From Acidimicrobiia bacterium (GTDB taxonomy: Bacteria; Actinomycetota; Acidimicrobiia; Spongiisociales; UBA11373), in contig JBBDMM010000011.1 in the NCBI GenBank assembly GCA_040878325.1, positions 19,305-68,594 on the forward strand: a stretch of DNA of 49,290 nucleotides, given 5' to 3'. This document shows, piece by piece, positions 7,732 through 15,989 of this stretch (positions within the stretch are counted from its first letter, which is position 1; every line of letters starts with the position of its first letter). Made by a program: the position numbers and the translations under genes. Below the pieces are notes generated by a model, which made no database searches, had not been told where the DNA came from, and saw nothing but the letters and a program-made list of their open reading frames with translations.

Positions 7732-9186
7732 ATGAATCTCGTAGAACGGCTCGTGGCCGACGGCAAGACCGGCCTCTACATCGGCGGGGAATGGCGCCAG
7801 GGTTCGGCCGGCGGGACGATCGATGTGCGCGATCCTGCCTCGGAGGAGATCGTGGCGTCGGTCGCCTCGGCGAGTCCCGAGGATGCGCTCGCCGCAGTTG
7901 CCGCCGCGCACGACGCCTTTGAAGACTGGGCCGACCGTGCTCCCCGGGACCGGGGTGAAATCCTCCGCAAGGCATTCGAACTCCTCCTCGATCGCGAGAA
8001 GGACTTTGCCGAACTGATCGTCACCGAGAACGGCAAGGCGTTCCCCGATGCGATCGGCGAGGTGCGGTACGGGGCCGAGTTTTTTCGGTGGTTCTCGGAG
8101 GAGGCGGTGCGCAATCGCGGCGAGATGTATCGGGCGCCGGCGGGCGACAAGCGGGTCTTCGTCGTGTACCAGCCGATCGGGGTGTCACTCCTGGTGACGC
8201 CGTGGAACTTCCCAATGGCAATGGGCACTCGCAAGATCGGACCTGCCCTGGCGGCTGGGTGCCCGGTGGTCCTCAAGCCGGCCTCCGATACACCGCTCAC
8301 CGCCCTGGCCCTGGCTGACCTCCTCGAAGAGGCTGGGTGCCCGCCAGGGGTAGTGAACGTGATTCCGTCCTCGTCCTCCTCTGCGGTGGTCAACACCGCG
8401 ATGGCAGACAGCCGGGTGCGCAAGCTGTCGTTCACGGGATCGACCGAGGTGGGAAGAGTGCTGCTGGGGGAGGCAGCGAAGAGGGTGCTCAGCGTGTCGA
8501 TGGAGCTCGGGGGGAACGCTCCCTTCCTCGTGCTGGGAGACGCCGACCTCGACGCCGCCGTCATCGGAGCGGTGCAGGCGAAGATGCGCAACGCCGGTGA
8601 AGCATGCACCGCGGCGAATCGGTTTTACGTGCACTCCACGGTGGCGGACGAGTTCGCCTCTCGGCTGTCGGCAGCCATGGAGTCGATGCAGGTTGGGGGA
8701 GGCATGGAGCGGGGTACCGAGGTGGGTCCGCTGATCAATGCCTCGGCTCGCGACAAGGTCGCCGAGTTGGTCGACGAAGCGGCCATGGAGGGCTCGGTCC
8801 TCACGGGGGGAAAGGCGCCCGATCGCAAGGGCTACTTCTACCTGCCCACCGTCATCAAAGATGTTGCCCGCAGTGCGGGCATCCTCGCCACCGAGATCTT
8901 CGGCCCGGTTGCCCCGATCGTGCGGTTCGACGACATCGACGACGCGGTCGAGCAGGCGAACGGCACCGACCTGGGGCTGATCTCGTACGTCTTCACCGGC
9001 GACGAAAGGATCGGGCTGTCGATCGCCGAGAGATTGGAAGCAGGGATGGTCGCCCTCAATCGAGGGTTGATCTCTGACCCGGCGACGCCGTTCGGGGGCG
9101 TCAAGGAGTCGGGGCTGGGGCGTGAGGGCTCGCACCACGGGATGCAGGAATTCCTCGAGACGAAATACATCGGCGCCAACTGGTAG
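7732..9186 (+). CDS. gabD: Succinate-semialdehyde-type aldehyde dehydrogenase
   Basis: This 484-aa ALDH-superfamily enzyme has N159 in TPWNFP, the nucleotide-binding FTGSTEVG (234-241), general base E258 in MELGG and nucleophile C292 in NAGEACTAANR. It is closest in character to NAD(P)+-dependent succinate-semialdehyde dehydrogenases (EACTAANR and the KESGLGREGS C-terminal motif). The ATG at 7732 fits the family length; the reading frame continues upstream through the heptamer repeat but those 40 codons translate repeat DNA. Together with the dehydratase upstream it suggests amino-acid catabolism. Exact aldehyde substrate is not proven. Confidence 0.88.
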   Translation: MNLVERLVADGKTGLYIGGEWRQGSAGGTIDVRDPASEEIVASVASASPEDALAAVAAAHDAFEDWADRAPRDRGEILRKAFELLLDREKDFAELIVTENGKAFPDAIGEVRYGAEFFRWFSEEAVRNRGEMYRAPAGDKRVFVVYQPIGVSLLVTPWNFPMAMGTRKIGPALAAGCPVVLKPASDTPLTALALADLLEEAGCPPGVVNVIPSSSSSAVVNTAMADSRVRKLSFTGSTEVGRVLLGEAAKRVLSVSMELGGNAPFLVLGDADLDAAVIGAVQAKMRNAGEACTAANRFYVHSTVADEFASRLSAAMESMQVGGGMERGTEVGPLINASARDKVAELVDEAAMEGSVLTGGKAPDRKGYFYLPTVIKDVARSAGILATEIFGPVAPIVRFDDIDDAVEQANGTDLGLISYVFTGDERIGLSIAERLEAGMVALNRGLISDPATPFGGVKESGLGREGSHHGMQEFLETKYIGANW

Positions 9187-9203
9187 CCCCGAGCGCTGCG
9201 CGC

Positions 9204-10388
9204 CTACCGCGTGCGGACTTCGTTGACCCCGGCGCCACCGCGCACCTTGTCACCGGCGGACGCCACGATGAGGTCGTTCCCGCGGCCGCCAGAGAGAGTG
9301 TTGCGGCCGGCCCCTCCTTCGATCACGTCTCTGCCTGACCCGCCGATGATTCGGTCGTCACCATCACCGCCGTAGATGCTGTCATTGCCGCCGCGGCCGC
9401 AGATGACATCGTTGCCGCCGAGACCGTAGATGGTGTCTGCCCCGCCGAGCCCGACGATCACGTCGCGCCCGTTGGTCCCCTTCAACACATCTGGCCCGCT
9501 CGTGCCGAGGATGGTCGGCTGGAGTCCCTTGCACAGTTGGTATGTGCGCACGATGGGTCGAGCACCGGAGACGAAGTCGACTCCGACGTTGAATCCGTTG
9601 ACCTTGACGAGCGCTTCGTTCTGGGATCCCGCGAGCGAACCGCCGGAAGCCGAGATGACGCGCTTCCCGTCGGCTACCTCGATCGCGTAGCCGCCGCCGG
9701 CGTTGGTCTTTGCCTGCCGGCCTCCGGCGGTGACGGTCACCCCGAGGAGACCCTCACCGAGGTCCATTCGGCCGTTGCGGTTGTCGTCCGAGTAGACGAC
9801 CCCGGTGACGAAGAGCAGCGGGTTGTCTCTCATGCCGGTGTGGACTGCCCAATAGTTCGACGAGTCGCTTCGCCCCACTCCGATTTCGAGGTAGTCGGCG
9901 AAGGTGCCTTCTCCGAAGATGTGGCGCCGGTGGGAGGGTGAGTTGGCGAAGCTGCCGACCACCCGGATCGCCACGCTGCTGCCCGAGTTCAGCGACTCGA
10001 TGTAGTTCGCATCGTCGGACCACCACGACGGCAGCGGATAGCCCGCGTCGCGCGCCAATTTGTTGGGCCACTTTCCGGTGGCCGCGCTCTGGTGGGCGAA
10101 ATAGCCGAATCGTGCCATCTCGTTGGCCTTGAAGGTCGCCGACTCAGCCAGGGCCTGGTTGAGGGCAACCGGTGGCTGGGGGAGCACGTCGGACGGCACC
10201 GACGAGTTCGTCTCCGCACCGAAGGCGGCGGGACCCCAGCGGGCCCGATTGATCTCATATACGACGAGTTGTGCCTCGACGATGGGATCGATCGCTGCAT
10301 CGGCCTCGGGGGTGTGAAATGCCGCTGCGGCGACCAGCGCCAGGGCTGTTACGAGGACGAGCAGGCTGCCACGGAGAGTAGTCATCAT
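9204..10388 (-). CDS. Secreted CAP-domain protein with RTX repeats
   Basis: This 394-aa protein has a Sec signal peptide (1-31), a CAP/SCP domain (about 33-200, with ANEMARFGYFAH and SPSHRRHI), and an SdrD-B-like beta-sandwich (about 202-265, GVVYSDDNRNGRMDLGEGLLG). It ends in about ten RTX nonapeptides of the GGxGxDxUx type (290-390) that should bind calcium. No sorting signal or membrane anchor follows, so it is probably released or held through calcium and cell-wall contacts. The first of two Met codons is at 10388. It shares orientation with the sortase gene 65 bp upstream. Confidence 0.85.
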   Translation of the reverse strand: MMTTLRGSLLVLVTALALVAAAAFHTPEADAAIDPIVEAQLVVYEINRARWGPAAFGAETNSSVPSDVLPQPPVALNQALAESATFKANEMARFGYFAHQSAATGKWPNKLARDAGYPLPSWWSDDANYIESLNSGSSVAIRVVGSFANSPSHRRHIFGEGTFADYLEIGVGRSDSSNYWAVHTGMRDNPLLFVTGVVYSDDNRNGRMDLGEGLLGVTVTAGGRQAKTNAGGGYAIEVADGKRVISASGGSLAGSQNEALVKVNGFNVGVDFVSGARPIVRTYQLCKGLQPTILGTSGPDVLKGTNGRDVIVGLGGADTIYGLGGNDVICGRGGNDSIYGGDGDDRIIGGSGRDVIEGGAGRNTLSGGRGNDLIVASAGDKVRGGAGVNEVRTR

Positions 10389-10453
10389 GACTACTCATCG
10401 GAGAGGTTCCCCGTGAGCTTGAACAGAAAATGGTGAGGACCCGTCTGCGGTGA

Positions 10454-11509
10454 CTAGCCCGCAGGGGTGGAGGTCGACTCGAACGGGAGCGGCTGACGCG
10501 GTCCCGCGTACAAGGTGCCGTACACCTCGGCGACCTCGTCCGCGTTGGGCCCTTCGACGAGCTTGGAGAACACGATCATCCGCTGTTGTGAGGTGTACTT
10601 CGGGTGGCAGGTGATCAGCGTGAGCCAGGCTCCGTCCATCGGCTGCACCACCCAGGTGTCGGTTGGCCGCACCAACTCCACCGACACCACCTGGTAGGTG
10701 TGCACCCCGATCAGCGTCTCGACGGTGAACCGATCTCCCGGGGCCATTCGGTCGAGGTTGCCGAACGGCCCGCCGTAGGTGGTGCGGTGGCCGCTGATGA
10801 CGGCGTTCCCGTACTGACCAGGCATCGGAGTGCCCGGCATGTGCCCCGGGCCCTTCTTGAGATGACTCGGATTGACCCCTTGAACGACCACCCAGTCGAT
10901 CGATGCGGCGGGGATCACGATCCGTCCGAGTGCCTCGCCATTCGGCGGGTCCGCCTCGAACATCCACCCCGCCAACTGGGTGGGGTCGTTGATCATCGGG
11001 GTCGTTTCGACCGGAGCACCGAAGATCACCGGGACGTCTTCCTCGGTCTCGAAGTCGCCCTCCACCACCGACTCCACGTCCGAGGGCGCGGCGTCAGGGT
11101 CGAAGGCCGCGGCGAGGAGGCCGCTCGCGGCGAGGGACTGCCGCTGGACGAACTGATCGCGCAGATCGTCCTGAGCTCGGGCGGCGGCGCGATCGGACAC
11201 CACCACCGACGAGAGGCTGTAGAAGACCGCGCCGCCACCAGCCAGCAGCAGGAGGAGGCCGGCGATCAATGGGACGATGAAGCTTCGGCGCCTCGGCGTT
11301 CCTTCCGACGCTGAGTCGTCGGGAGGTTCGGTGGAGGTTCCTTTGTGAACTGAGACGGGGCGCGGCGTCGGCGACTGCTTCTTGGTCGATGCGGTGGAGG
11401 CACGTGCGGGGCGCTTGGGCGCGACGATGCGCCCGTCGAACACGCCGATGTCGGCCGACTTGTCGTAGGTCAGCGCCGCCGACCCGGTCTCGGGGACTTT
11501 CGTCGCCAT
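10454..11509 (-). CDS. Sortase family transpeptidase
   Basis: This 351-aa membrane enzyme has a Lys/Pro/Thr-rich cytoplasmic tail (1-77), one membrane helix (78-100), a spacer and a C-terminal sortase beta-barrel. The catalytic triad is visible as H241 (ISGHRTTYG), C301 (TLITCHP) and R310 (SQQRMIV). TLITC and the actinobacterial N-terminal extension fit class E/F-like sortases, but class is not certain. The ATG at 11509 was chosen because residues upstream do not resemble the family. The likely substrate is the divergent RTX protein at 11784, whose C-terminus has LPNNG, a hydrophobic helix and RRR. Confidence 0.9.
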   Translation of the reverse strand: MATKVPETGSAALTYDKSADIGVFDGRIVAPKRPARASTASTKKQSPTPRPVSVHKGTSTEPPDDSASEGTPRRRSFIVPLIAGLLLLLAGGGAVFYSLSSVVVSDRAAARAQDDLRDQFVQRQSLAASGLLAAAFDPDAAPSDVESVVEGDFETEEDVPVIFGAPVETTPMINDPTQLAGWMFEADPPNGEALGRIVIPAASIDWVVVQGVNPSHLKKGPGHMPGTPMPGQYGNAVISGHRTTYGGPFGNLDRMAPGDRFTVETLIGVHTYQVVSVELVRPTDTWVVQPMDGAWLTLITCHPKYTSQQRMIVFSKLVEGPNADEVAEVYGTLYAGPRQPLPFESTSTPAG

Positions 11510-11522
11510 GACGGTCGAGACT

Positions 11523-11531
11523 ACTCGGAGT
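11523..11531. promoter_or_regulatory. Near-BldD-like palindrome before sortase
   Basis: The palindromic 9-mer ACTCGGAGT lies 14 bp upstream of the sortase ATG. It matches the core pattern ACNCWGNGT seen twice before the EPS operon except at the central W position (G here). It may be an operator shared by cell-surface genes, but a single 9-mer with one mismatch is weak evidence. Confidence 0.3.
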
Positions 11532-11637
11532 GGCAGGGAGTGGAGAAGTTTTCTCGCTCGATCAGCGAGCTCGGTCTGGGGGTGCCTGCCAGCGATCGCT
11601 CCCAGGAAGGCGGTCCGGCGGCGCACAGCCCCGGTAT

Positions 11638-11667
11638 TTGCCACGCAGAGCGCGCGGTGACTATGAT
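11638..11667 (+). promoter_or_regulatory. Sigma70-like promoter for RTX surface gene
   Basis: TTGCCA at 11638-11643 and TATGAT at 11662-11667 are separated by 18 bp and lie in the divergent region between sortase and the RTX surface protein. A transcript would start near 11674, leaving a leader of about 110 nt before the ATG at 11784. Confidence 0.6.
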
Positions 11668-11758
11668 CCGTGGCTTCAAGGAGGGGAACGCCAGGGCCTT
11701 GGGCCCGGCAGCGCCGATTCAGGACCGCCGCTTGCGGTCGGGCGGGGCGTCGGATCCG

Positions 11759-11776
11759 GGCTCCGAACCAGGAGCT
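11759..11776 (+). promoter_or_regulatory. Hairpin that covers the ribosome binding site
   Basis: In the leader of the RTX surface gene, GGCTCC (11759-11764) can pair with GGAGCT (11771-11776) across a 6-nt loop. The 3' arm contains the AGGAG Shine-Dalgarno for the ATG at 11784. A second hairpin, GACCGC/GCGGTC, lies at 11723-11739. The arrangement could hold translation down, for example until temperature or a ligand opens it; no known riboswitch class was recognised. Confidence 0.4.
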
Positions 11777-11783
11777 AGGTGTC

Positions 11784-13271
11784 ATGTCGGCAGTTGTTCA
11801 TTCGCAGCGGGGGCGGGTTGGTGGCGCGCTCATCTTGGTAGGGGCGATGCTGCTTGCGTTCGCCGGCATCGTCGTCATCGGTGCGGTGCCCGCTTCGGCT
11901 GCCGCCGGCGACGCCTGCCTGCTGTCTCCTTCCGATGGTCCCTTCGACTTCGACCCCGGCAGCGGCACAGTCACCTACAACGTCATCAACGGCACCGCCG
12001 GTGACGACAACATCTCCGGGACGACGGGTGACGACCTCATCTATGGCAACGGCGGCAACGACACCATCAACGCCCTCAGCGGCAATGACATCATCTGCAC
12101 CCTCGGTGGCAACGACACGATCAACGGGGACAGCGGGAACGACAGCATCTTCGCCGGCGATGGCGACAACGATGTCGACGGCGACGCCGGTGCGGACGTG
12201 ATCGTGACCGGTTCGGGCAACGACACGATCCAGGGTGGCGAGGACTCCGATGACATCGACGCGGGCGACGGCGACAACGATGTCGAGGGCAACAGTGACG
12301 CCGATGTGATCGTGACCGGTTCGGGCAACGACACGATCCAGGGTGGCGACGGCGCCGATGACATCGACGCGGGCGACGGTGACAACGATATCGAGGGCAA
12401 CGGTGGGGCCGATGTGATCGTGACCGGTTCGGGCAACGACACGATCCAGGGTGGCGACGATGCCGACTCCATCACCTCCGGGGCTGGCAACGACGACATC
12501 GAGGGCAACGGGGGCGCCGACTGCATCGCCGCCGGGGCGGGCATCGACGTCATCTCCGGTGGAGACGGGGCTGACCAGATCTCCGGTGGGTCGGGCAACG
12601 ACGCCATAACCGGCAACGGAGGCAACGATCAGCTCTCGGGAGGCGCCGACGACGACACCCTCACTGGGAACGCTGGTGCCGACGTGTTCGACGGCGGACC
12701 CGGTACGAACATCTTCGTCGATTTCAACGCCGTTCAGGGGGACATCGAGGGCACTGCCACTGTCAGCTGTGCCTCCGCGGAGGACACGACCGGTACCACG
12801 ACTACGACGATCGCGGGGGGGTCGACGACGACGACGTTGGGTAGCGGCAGTACGACGACGACGTTGGGTAGCGGCAGTACGACGACGACGTTGGGTAGCG
12901 GCAGTACGACGACGACATTGGAGTTGGGTGACGGGACCACGACGACGACGTTGGGGAACAGCACCACGACGACGGTGCTCGGCCCGGATACCACGACCAC
13001 GACGGTGGCGGGTACGACCACGACCGTCGGCGATGGCACGACCACGACTGCCGGCGACGGCACCACCACGACGGTGTTGGGCCCCGACGAACCGACGACC
13101 ACGACGACGGTTGGTGGGACCACCACGACCGTGCTGGGGCCGGACGATCCCGAGTTGCCGAACAATGGCGCCGGGCACCTGCTGGCGATCCTGCTCGGTG
13201 GGCTCGGGTTCGTGTTCATGGGCAGCGGCTCGCTGGTGATCGCCACCGAGCGCCGTCGCCTGTTCCGCTAG
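11784..13271 (+). CDS. Sortase-anchored RTX-repeat surface protein
   Basis: This 495-aa protein has a signal peptide (about 1-38), a long array of RTX-type calcium-binding nonapeptides (about 65-330), and a Thr-rich spacer with TTTT runs (about 335-455) that would cross the wall. The C-terminal sorting signal is LPNNG at 458-462, then a hydrophobic helix and RRRLFR. LPNNG departs from LPxTG by Asn for Thr. No enzyme domain is present, so it may act as a calcium-dependent adhesin or surface-layer element. ATG 11784 has AGGAG upstream. It is divergent from the sortase gene, which supports an enzyme-substrate pair. Confidence 0.88.
   Translation: MSAVVHSQRGRVGGALILVGAMLLAFAGIVVIGAVPASAAAGDACLLSPSDGPFDFDPGSGTVTYNVINGTAGDDNISGTTGDDLIYGNGGNDTINALSGNDIICTLGGNDTINGDSGNDSIFAGDGDNDVDGDAGADVIVTGSGNDTIQGGEDSDDIDAGDGDNDVEGNSDADVIVTGSGNDTIQGGDGADDIDAGDGDNDIEGNGGADVIVTGSGNDTIQGGDDADSITSGAGNDDIEGNGGADCIAAGAGIDVISGGDGADQISGGSGNDAITGNGGNDQLSGGADDDTLTGNAGADVFDGGPGTNIFVDFNAVQGDIEGTATVSCASAEDTTGTTTTTIAGGSTTTTLGSGSTTTTLGSGSTTTTLGSGSTTTTLELGDGTTTTTLGNSTTTTVLGPDTTTTTVAGTTTTVGDGTTTTAGDGTTTTVLGPDEPTTTTTVGGTTTTVLGPDDPELPNNGAGHLLAILLGGLGFVFMGSGSLVIATERRRLFR
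12198..12521 (+). repeat. Three 108-bp tandem repeats within RTX array
   Basis: Three copies of a 108-bp unit start at 12198, 12306 and 12414. The first 43 bases of each copy are identical and the rest diverges progressively. Each unit encodes 36 residues, that is four RTX nonapeptides. The identity at DNA level suggests recent duplication, so copy number may vary between strains. Confidence 0.9.
12840..12920 (+). repeat. Three 27-bp tandem repeats, Thr-rich linker
   Basis: Three units of 27 bp (12840-12866, 12867-12893, 12894-12920), with one base change in the third, encode repeats of GSGSTTTTL. They form the start of the wall-spanning Thr-rich spacer of the sorted RTX protein. Confidence 0.9.
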
Positions 13272-13284
13272 ACCCTGAAATGCC

Positions 13285-13321
13285 CGACTGGGGCCGGCGC
13301 CGCAAGGCGGCGGCCCAGTCG
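13285..13321. terminator. Hairpin terminator after RTX surface gene
   Basis: An inverted repeat beginning CGACTGGG and ending CCCAGTCG closes on a GCAA tetraloop, with small internal mismatches. It starts 14 bp after the stop of the RTX surface gene. There is no T-run, which is usual in high-GC actinobacteria. Confidence 0.65.
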
Positions 13322-13353
13322 CGTCGCCTGCAACAAATCGGTCGCTCCGGCGG

Positions 13354-14283
13354 TTGTTGTCGGTTGTGACCCACGCCATTCGCGGCGAGCGCTTGCTGGT
13401 GCCCTTGTCGCTCGCGCTCGTGTACGTGGTCTGGGGCTCCACCTATCTGGTGCTGCGGTGGGGCCTCGAGGGCTTCCCCGCCTTCGTGATGAATGGCATT
13501 CGCCTCGTGGTCGCCGGAGGGCTGCTCTACCCGATTGCACGGCGGCGGGGAAGGGCACACCCGACGGCGGTGGAATGGCGTAATGCCGCCTTCGTGGGGG
13601 CGGTGCTCTTCATCGGCGGGCTGGGATTGGTGACCGTGGCCGAGGACAACGGCGTCGGTTCCGGCCTGGCAGCATCGGCCGTGGCAGTGATGCCGCTCTG
13701 GGCCGCCCTGTGGAGCGGGCTCTTTGGTCGCTGGCCGAATCGACTGGAGTGGGCCGGGCTGGTCGTCGGCTTCACCGGAGTGATCCTGCTCAGCCGCGAA
13801 GGAGATTTCCGGAGCAGCGGGCTGGGGACGCTCCTGATGGTCTTGTCCCCGTTTCTCTGGGCGTTCGGGTCGGTGGTGTCCTCGCGATTGCGCATGCCGC
13901 AGGGGCTGATGGCATCGGCCGCCCAGATGCTGACAGGGGGCGCGGTGCTCATCGTCGCCGGGCTGGTCCGGGGGGAGCGGATCGAGGAGATGCCAGGGCT
14001 CGGCCCATGGCTGGCCCTGGCGTATCTGACGATCTTCGGATCGCTGTTCGCCTATACGGCGTACGCCTATCTGCTCTCACACACCAGACCGGCGGTGGCG
14101 ACCTCCTACGCCTATGTGAACCCGGCAGTGGCGGTGGCGCTCGGGGTGACTCTTGGCGATGAGGTGATCGGGGTGTGGGCCCTCGTCGGGTTGCCCATCA
14201 TCCTGCTGGGGGTCGCCCTGGTCGGCCTCGCCCAACGGCGTCCCCGGGTCGTGGCTCCGGCGCCGGGTGGCGCCGCCACCTAG
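13354..14283 (+). CDS. EamA/DMT-family membrane transporter
   Basis: This 309-aa protein has about ten membrane helices in two EamA repeats (about 15-145 and 155-295) and the N-terminal signature VYVVWGSTYLVLRWGLEG. It belongs to the drug/metabolite transporter superfamily, YedA-like branch, whose members export amino acids or other small metabolites. Substrate is unknown. The start may be TTG at 13354 or GTG at 13366; neither has a convincing ribosome binding site. Its stop overlaps the stop of the convergent HIT gene. Confidence 0.85.
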   Translation: MLSVVTHAIRGERLLVPLSLALVYVVWGSTYLVLRWGLEGFPAFVMNGIRLVVAGGLLYPIARRRGRAHPTAVEWRNAAFVGAVLFIGGLGLVTVAEDNGVGSGLAASAVAVMPLWAALWSGLFGRWPNRLEWAGLVVGFTGVILLSREGDFRSSGLGTLLMVLSPFLWAFGSVVSSRLRMPQGLMASAAQMLTGGAVLIVAGLVRGERIEEMPGLGPWLALAYLTIFGSLFAYTAYAYLLSHTRPAVATSYAYVNPAVAVALGVTLGDEVIGVWALVGLPIILLGVALVGLAQRRPRVVAPAPGGAAT

Positions 14284-14699
14284 CCGGTCGGCAGGGCGTT
14301 CGCGATTTGGGAGCCGACCCGGAGGCGGTGGGCATCGTCGTCGTAGCGAGTCCGGGGCCAGAAGAAGCCCCGCAGTCCGTCGCCCTTCGACCGGGGGACG
14401 ACATGGACATGGAGGTGAGGCACGCTCTGGCTGATGGTGTTGTTCATCGCCACGAAGGTGCCCTGGGCATCTAGACCCACCCGCACCGCGATCGCGAGGC
14501 GCCGGGCGGTGATGGCGAGGTTCGCCGCCAATTCATCCGGTAGATCCTCGAGGGTGTCGAAGTGGCGGCGAGGAACCAGCAGGGTGTGGCCGATGAACAC
14601 AGGTCGATTGTCGAGGAACCCGATGAACTCCGCCTCATCGAGTACCAGGTCCGCCGGCTGGGCGCCGTCGACGATCGCGCAAAAGGCACATTCGGTCAC
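14280..14699 (-). CDS. HIT-family nucleotide hydrolase
   Basis: This 139-aa protein has the histidine triad HLHVHVVPR in the expected C-terminal position and the N-terminal CAFCAIVDG start that in many HIT proteins helps bind zinc. Family members hydrolyse or transfer nucleotides from substrates such as AMP-lysine or dinucleoside polyphosphates. The C-terminal segment WPRTRYDDD is a common feature of the short bacterial HIT branch. It converges on the DMT gene with a 4-bp overlap. Confidence 0.88.
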   Translation of the reverse strand: MTECAFCAIVDGAQPADLVLDEAEFIGFLDNRPVFIGHTLLVPRRHFDTLEDLPDELAANLAITARRLAIAVRVGLDAQGTFVAMNNTISQSVPHLHVHVVPRSKGDGLRGFFWPRTRYDDDAHRLRVGSQIANALPTG

Positions 14700-14770
14700 G
14701 GCATGACGCTACAGGACGCATAGTGACCCGCCCCTGGCATACTCGGTCGCCGACCACCCGCCAGGAGAAA

Positions 14771-15970
14771 ATGCGGAAGACCCGACGGATCGTGATTCCC
14801 GGCGCGTTGCTGGCGCTGCTCCCCATCATCGGGGTAGCCGGCCAATCCTCCGCCGGCGCGGACAACGTGACTTGTTTCGGGGAGGCGGCGAACGTGATCG
14901 GGACCGATGGCTCCGACACCATCGATCTCCAGGATGGCAGTCATGGCCCCGGGCCGTTCGTCGTGGCGACGTTGGGCGGGAACGACGTGGTGTTCGGGTC
15001 CGATTCTGCCGACACCGTGTGCCTCGGCTCGGGTAGCGACCGATTCGAGGGTCGTGGCGGTGCCGACCGGGCCTCGGGAGGGCGCGGCGGCGACATCTTG
15101 ATCGGAGCCGATGGGCCCGATGCGTTTCGTGGCGGCAAGGGGGGCGACCGATTGATCGGTGGCCCGGGTAGCGACGACCTACGCGGCGGCAAAGGCCAGG
15201 ATCACATCGATGGCGGCTCGGGCGACGATCTCATCAAGGGCGGCCTCGGTGATGACCGCCTCAACGGGGGAGACGGGTCGGGGGCCGACAGTGGGGTCGA
15301 CGACATCCGCGGGGGCCGGGGATTCGATCGGCTGTGGTCGGACTGGAGCCACTTCGACGGCGACGACGACAGCATTCTCCGCGGTGGGCAGGACTACGAC
15401 TACTGCGCCAATGGGGCGGAACAGCATGGCTGTGAGCGCCTCCACTACCAGGCGTCCTCCTTTTCGGCGGCCCGCGAGGAGTGGCGGGACATGATCACCG
15501 ACACCTTCGGCCGATGGGGTCTCGACGAGGAGGACTGCGCCGTCGTCAACAGTGAGGAGCGCTGCGTCGGCCCCCAGATCGAGCAGGCCCTCGACGTGCT
15601 GGTCTGTGAGAGCTGGGGCTTCCCGTTCGCCCTCGCCGGCAGCACCGGCGTCTCTGGACTGTTCCAACACCGCCCCGAGTACTTCCCAGGACGGCTCGCC
15701 AATGCCATGGCCGAAGGATGGGTGGTCTACGACTGGCCGGACAATCCCAGCATCTTCGATCCCGAGTTGAACGCCATGGTGTCGGCGTACCTGGTCTGGC
15801 GATCGCGCGAGGTCCAGTTGGGCCGGATCGCCTACCCAGGGTACGAGTCGGGCCCCCCATACCTCAGCAACTGGGCGAAGGGGCCCGAGCCGTGGGGGCA
15901 CTGGACGTGCGGGGCGCATCGCGGCTTCTGGGATTCGTCCTGGGTACATCCGTCGTTCGACGGAGTCTGA
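14771..15970 (+). CDS. Secreted RTX-lytic transglycosylase-like protein
   Basis: This 399-aa protein has a signal peptide (1-30), RTX-type repeats (about 40-215) and a C-terminal domain (about 232-399) of SLT/lysozyme type. The presumed catalytic acid is E280 in VCESWGFP, followed by GVSGLFQH. The usual GGNP after the Glu is WGFP here. Four Cys in the domain are shared with the next protein, suggesting disulfides. The inner ATG at 14771 is chosen because AGGAG lies just ahead and the signal peptide then starts MRKTRR. It is the first of three co-directional genes and probably a wall hydrolase placed by calcium-binding repeats. Confidence 0.82.
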   Translation: MRKTRRIVIPGALLALLPIIGVAGQSSAGADNVTCFGEAANVIGTDGSDTIDLQDGSHGPGPFVVATLGGNDVVFGSDSADTVCLGSGSDRFEGRGGADRASGGRGGDILIGADGPDAFRGGKGGDRLIGGPGSDDLRGGKGQDHIDGGSGDDLIKGGLGDDRLNGGDGSGADSGVDDIRGGRGFDRLWSDWSHFDGDDDSILRGGQDYDYCANGAEQHGCERLHYQASSFSAAREEWRDMITDTFGRWGLDEEDCAVVNSEERCVGPQIEQALDVLVCESWGFPFALAGSTGVSGLFQHRPEYFPGRLANAMAEGWVVYDWPDNPSIFDPELNAMVSAYLVWRSREVQLGRIAYPGYESGPPYLSNWAKGPEPWGHWTCGAHRGFWDSSWVHPSFDGV

Positions 15971-15989
15971 GCGGAGCACACCCCCGGGT

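Noticed and set aside
12198-12521. Possible CRISPR-like array
   Set aside because: The regular 108-bp repeats are in-frame coding units for RTX nonapeptides, with no constant-length spacers.
9204-13271. RTX toxin with type I secretion
   Set aside because: All RTX proteins here have Sec signal peptides and there is no ABC exporter or membrane fusion protein nearby.
11775-13442. 555-codon minus-strand open frame
   Set aside because: It is antisense to the RTX surface protein; its Val/Asp/Arg-rich pattern simply mirrors the RTX and Thr-repeat codons.
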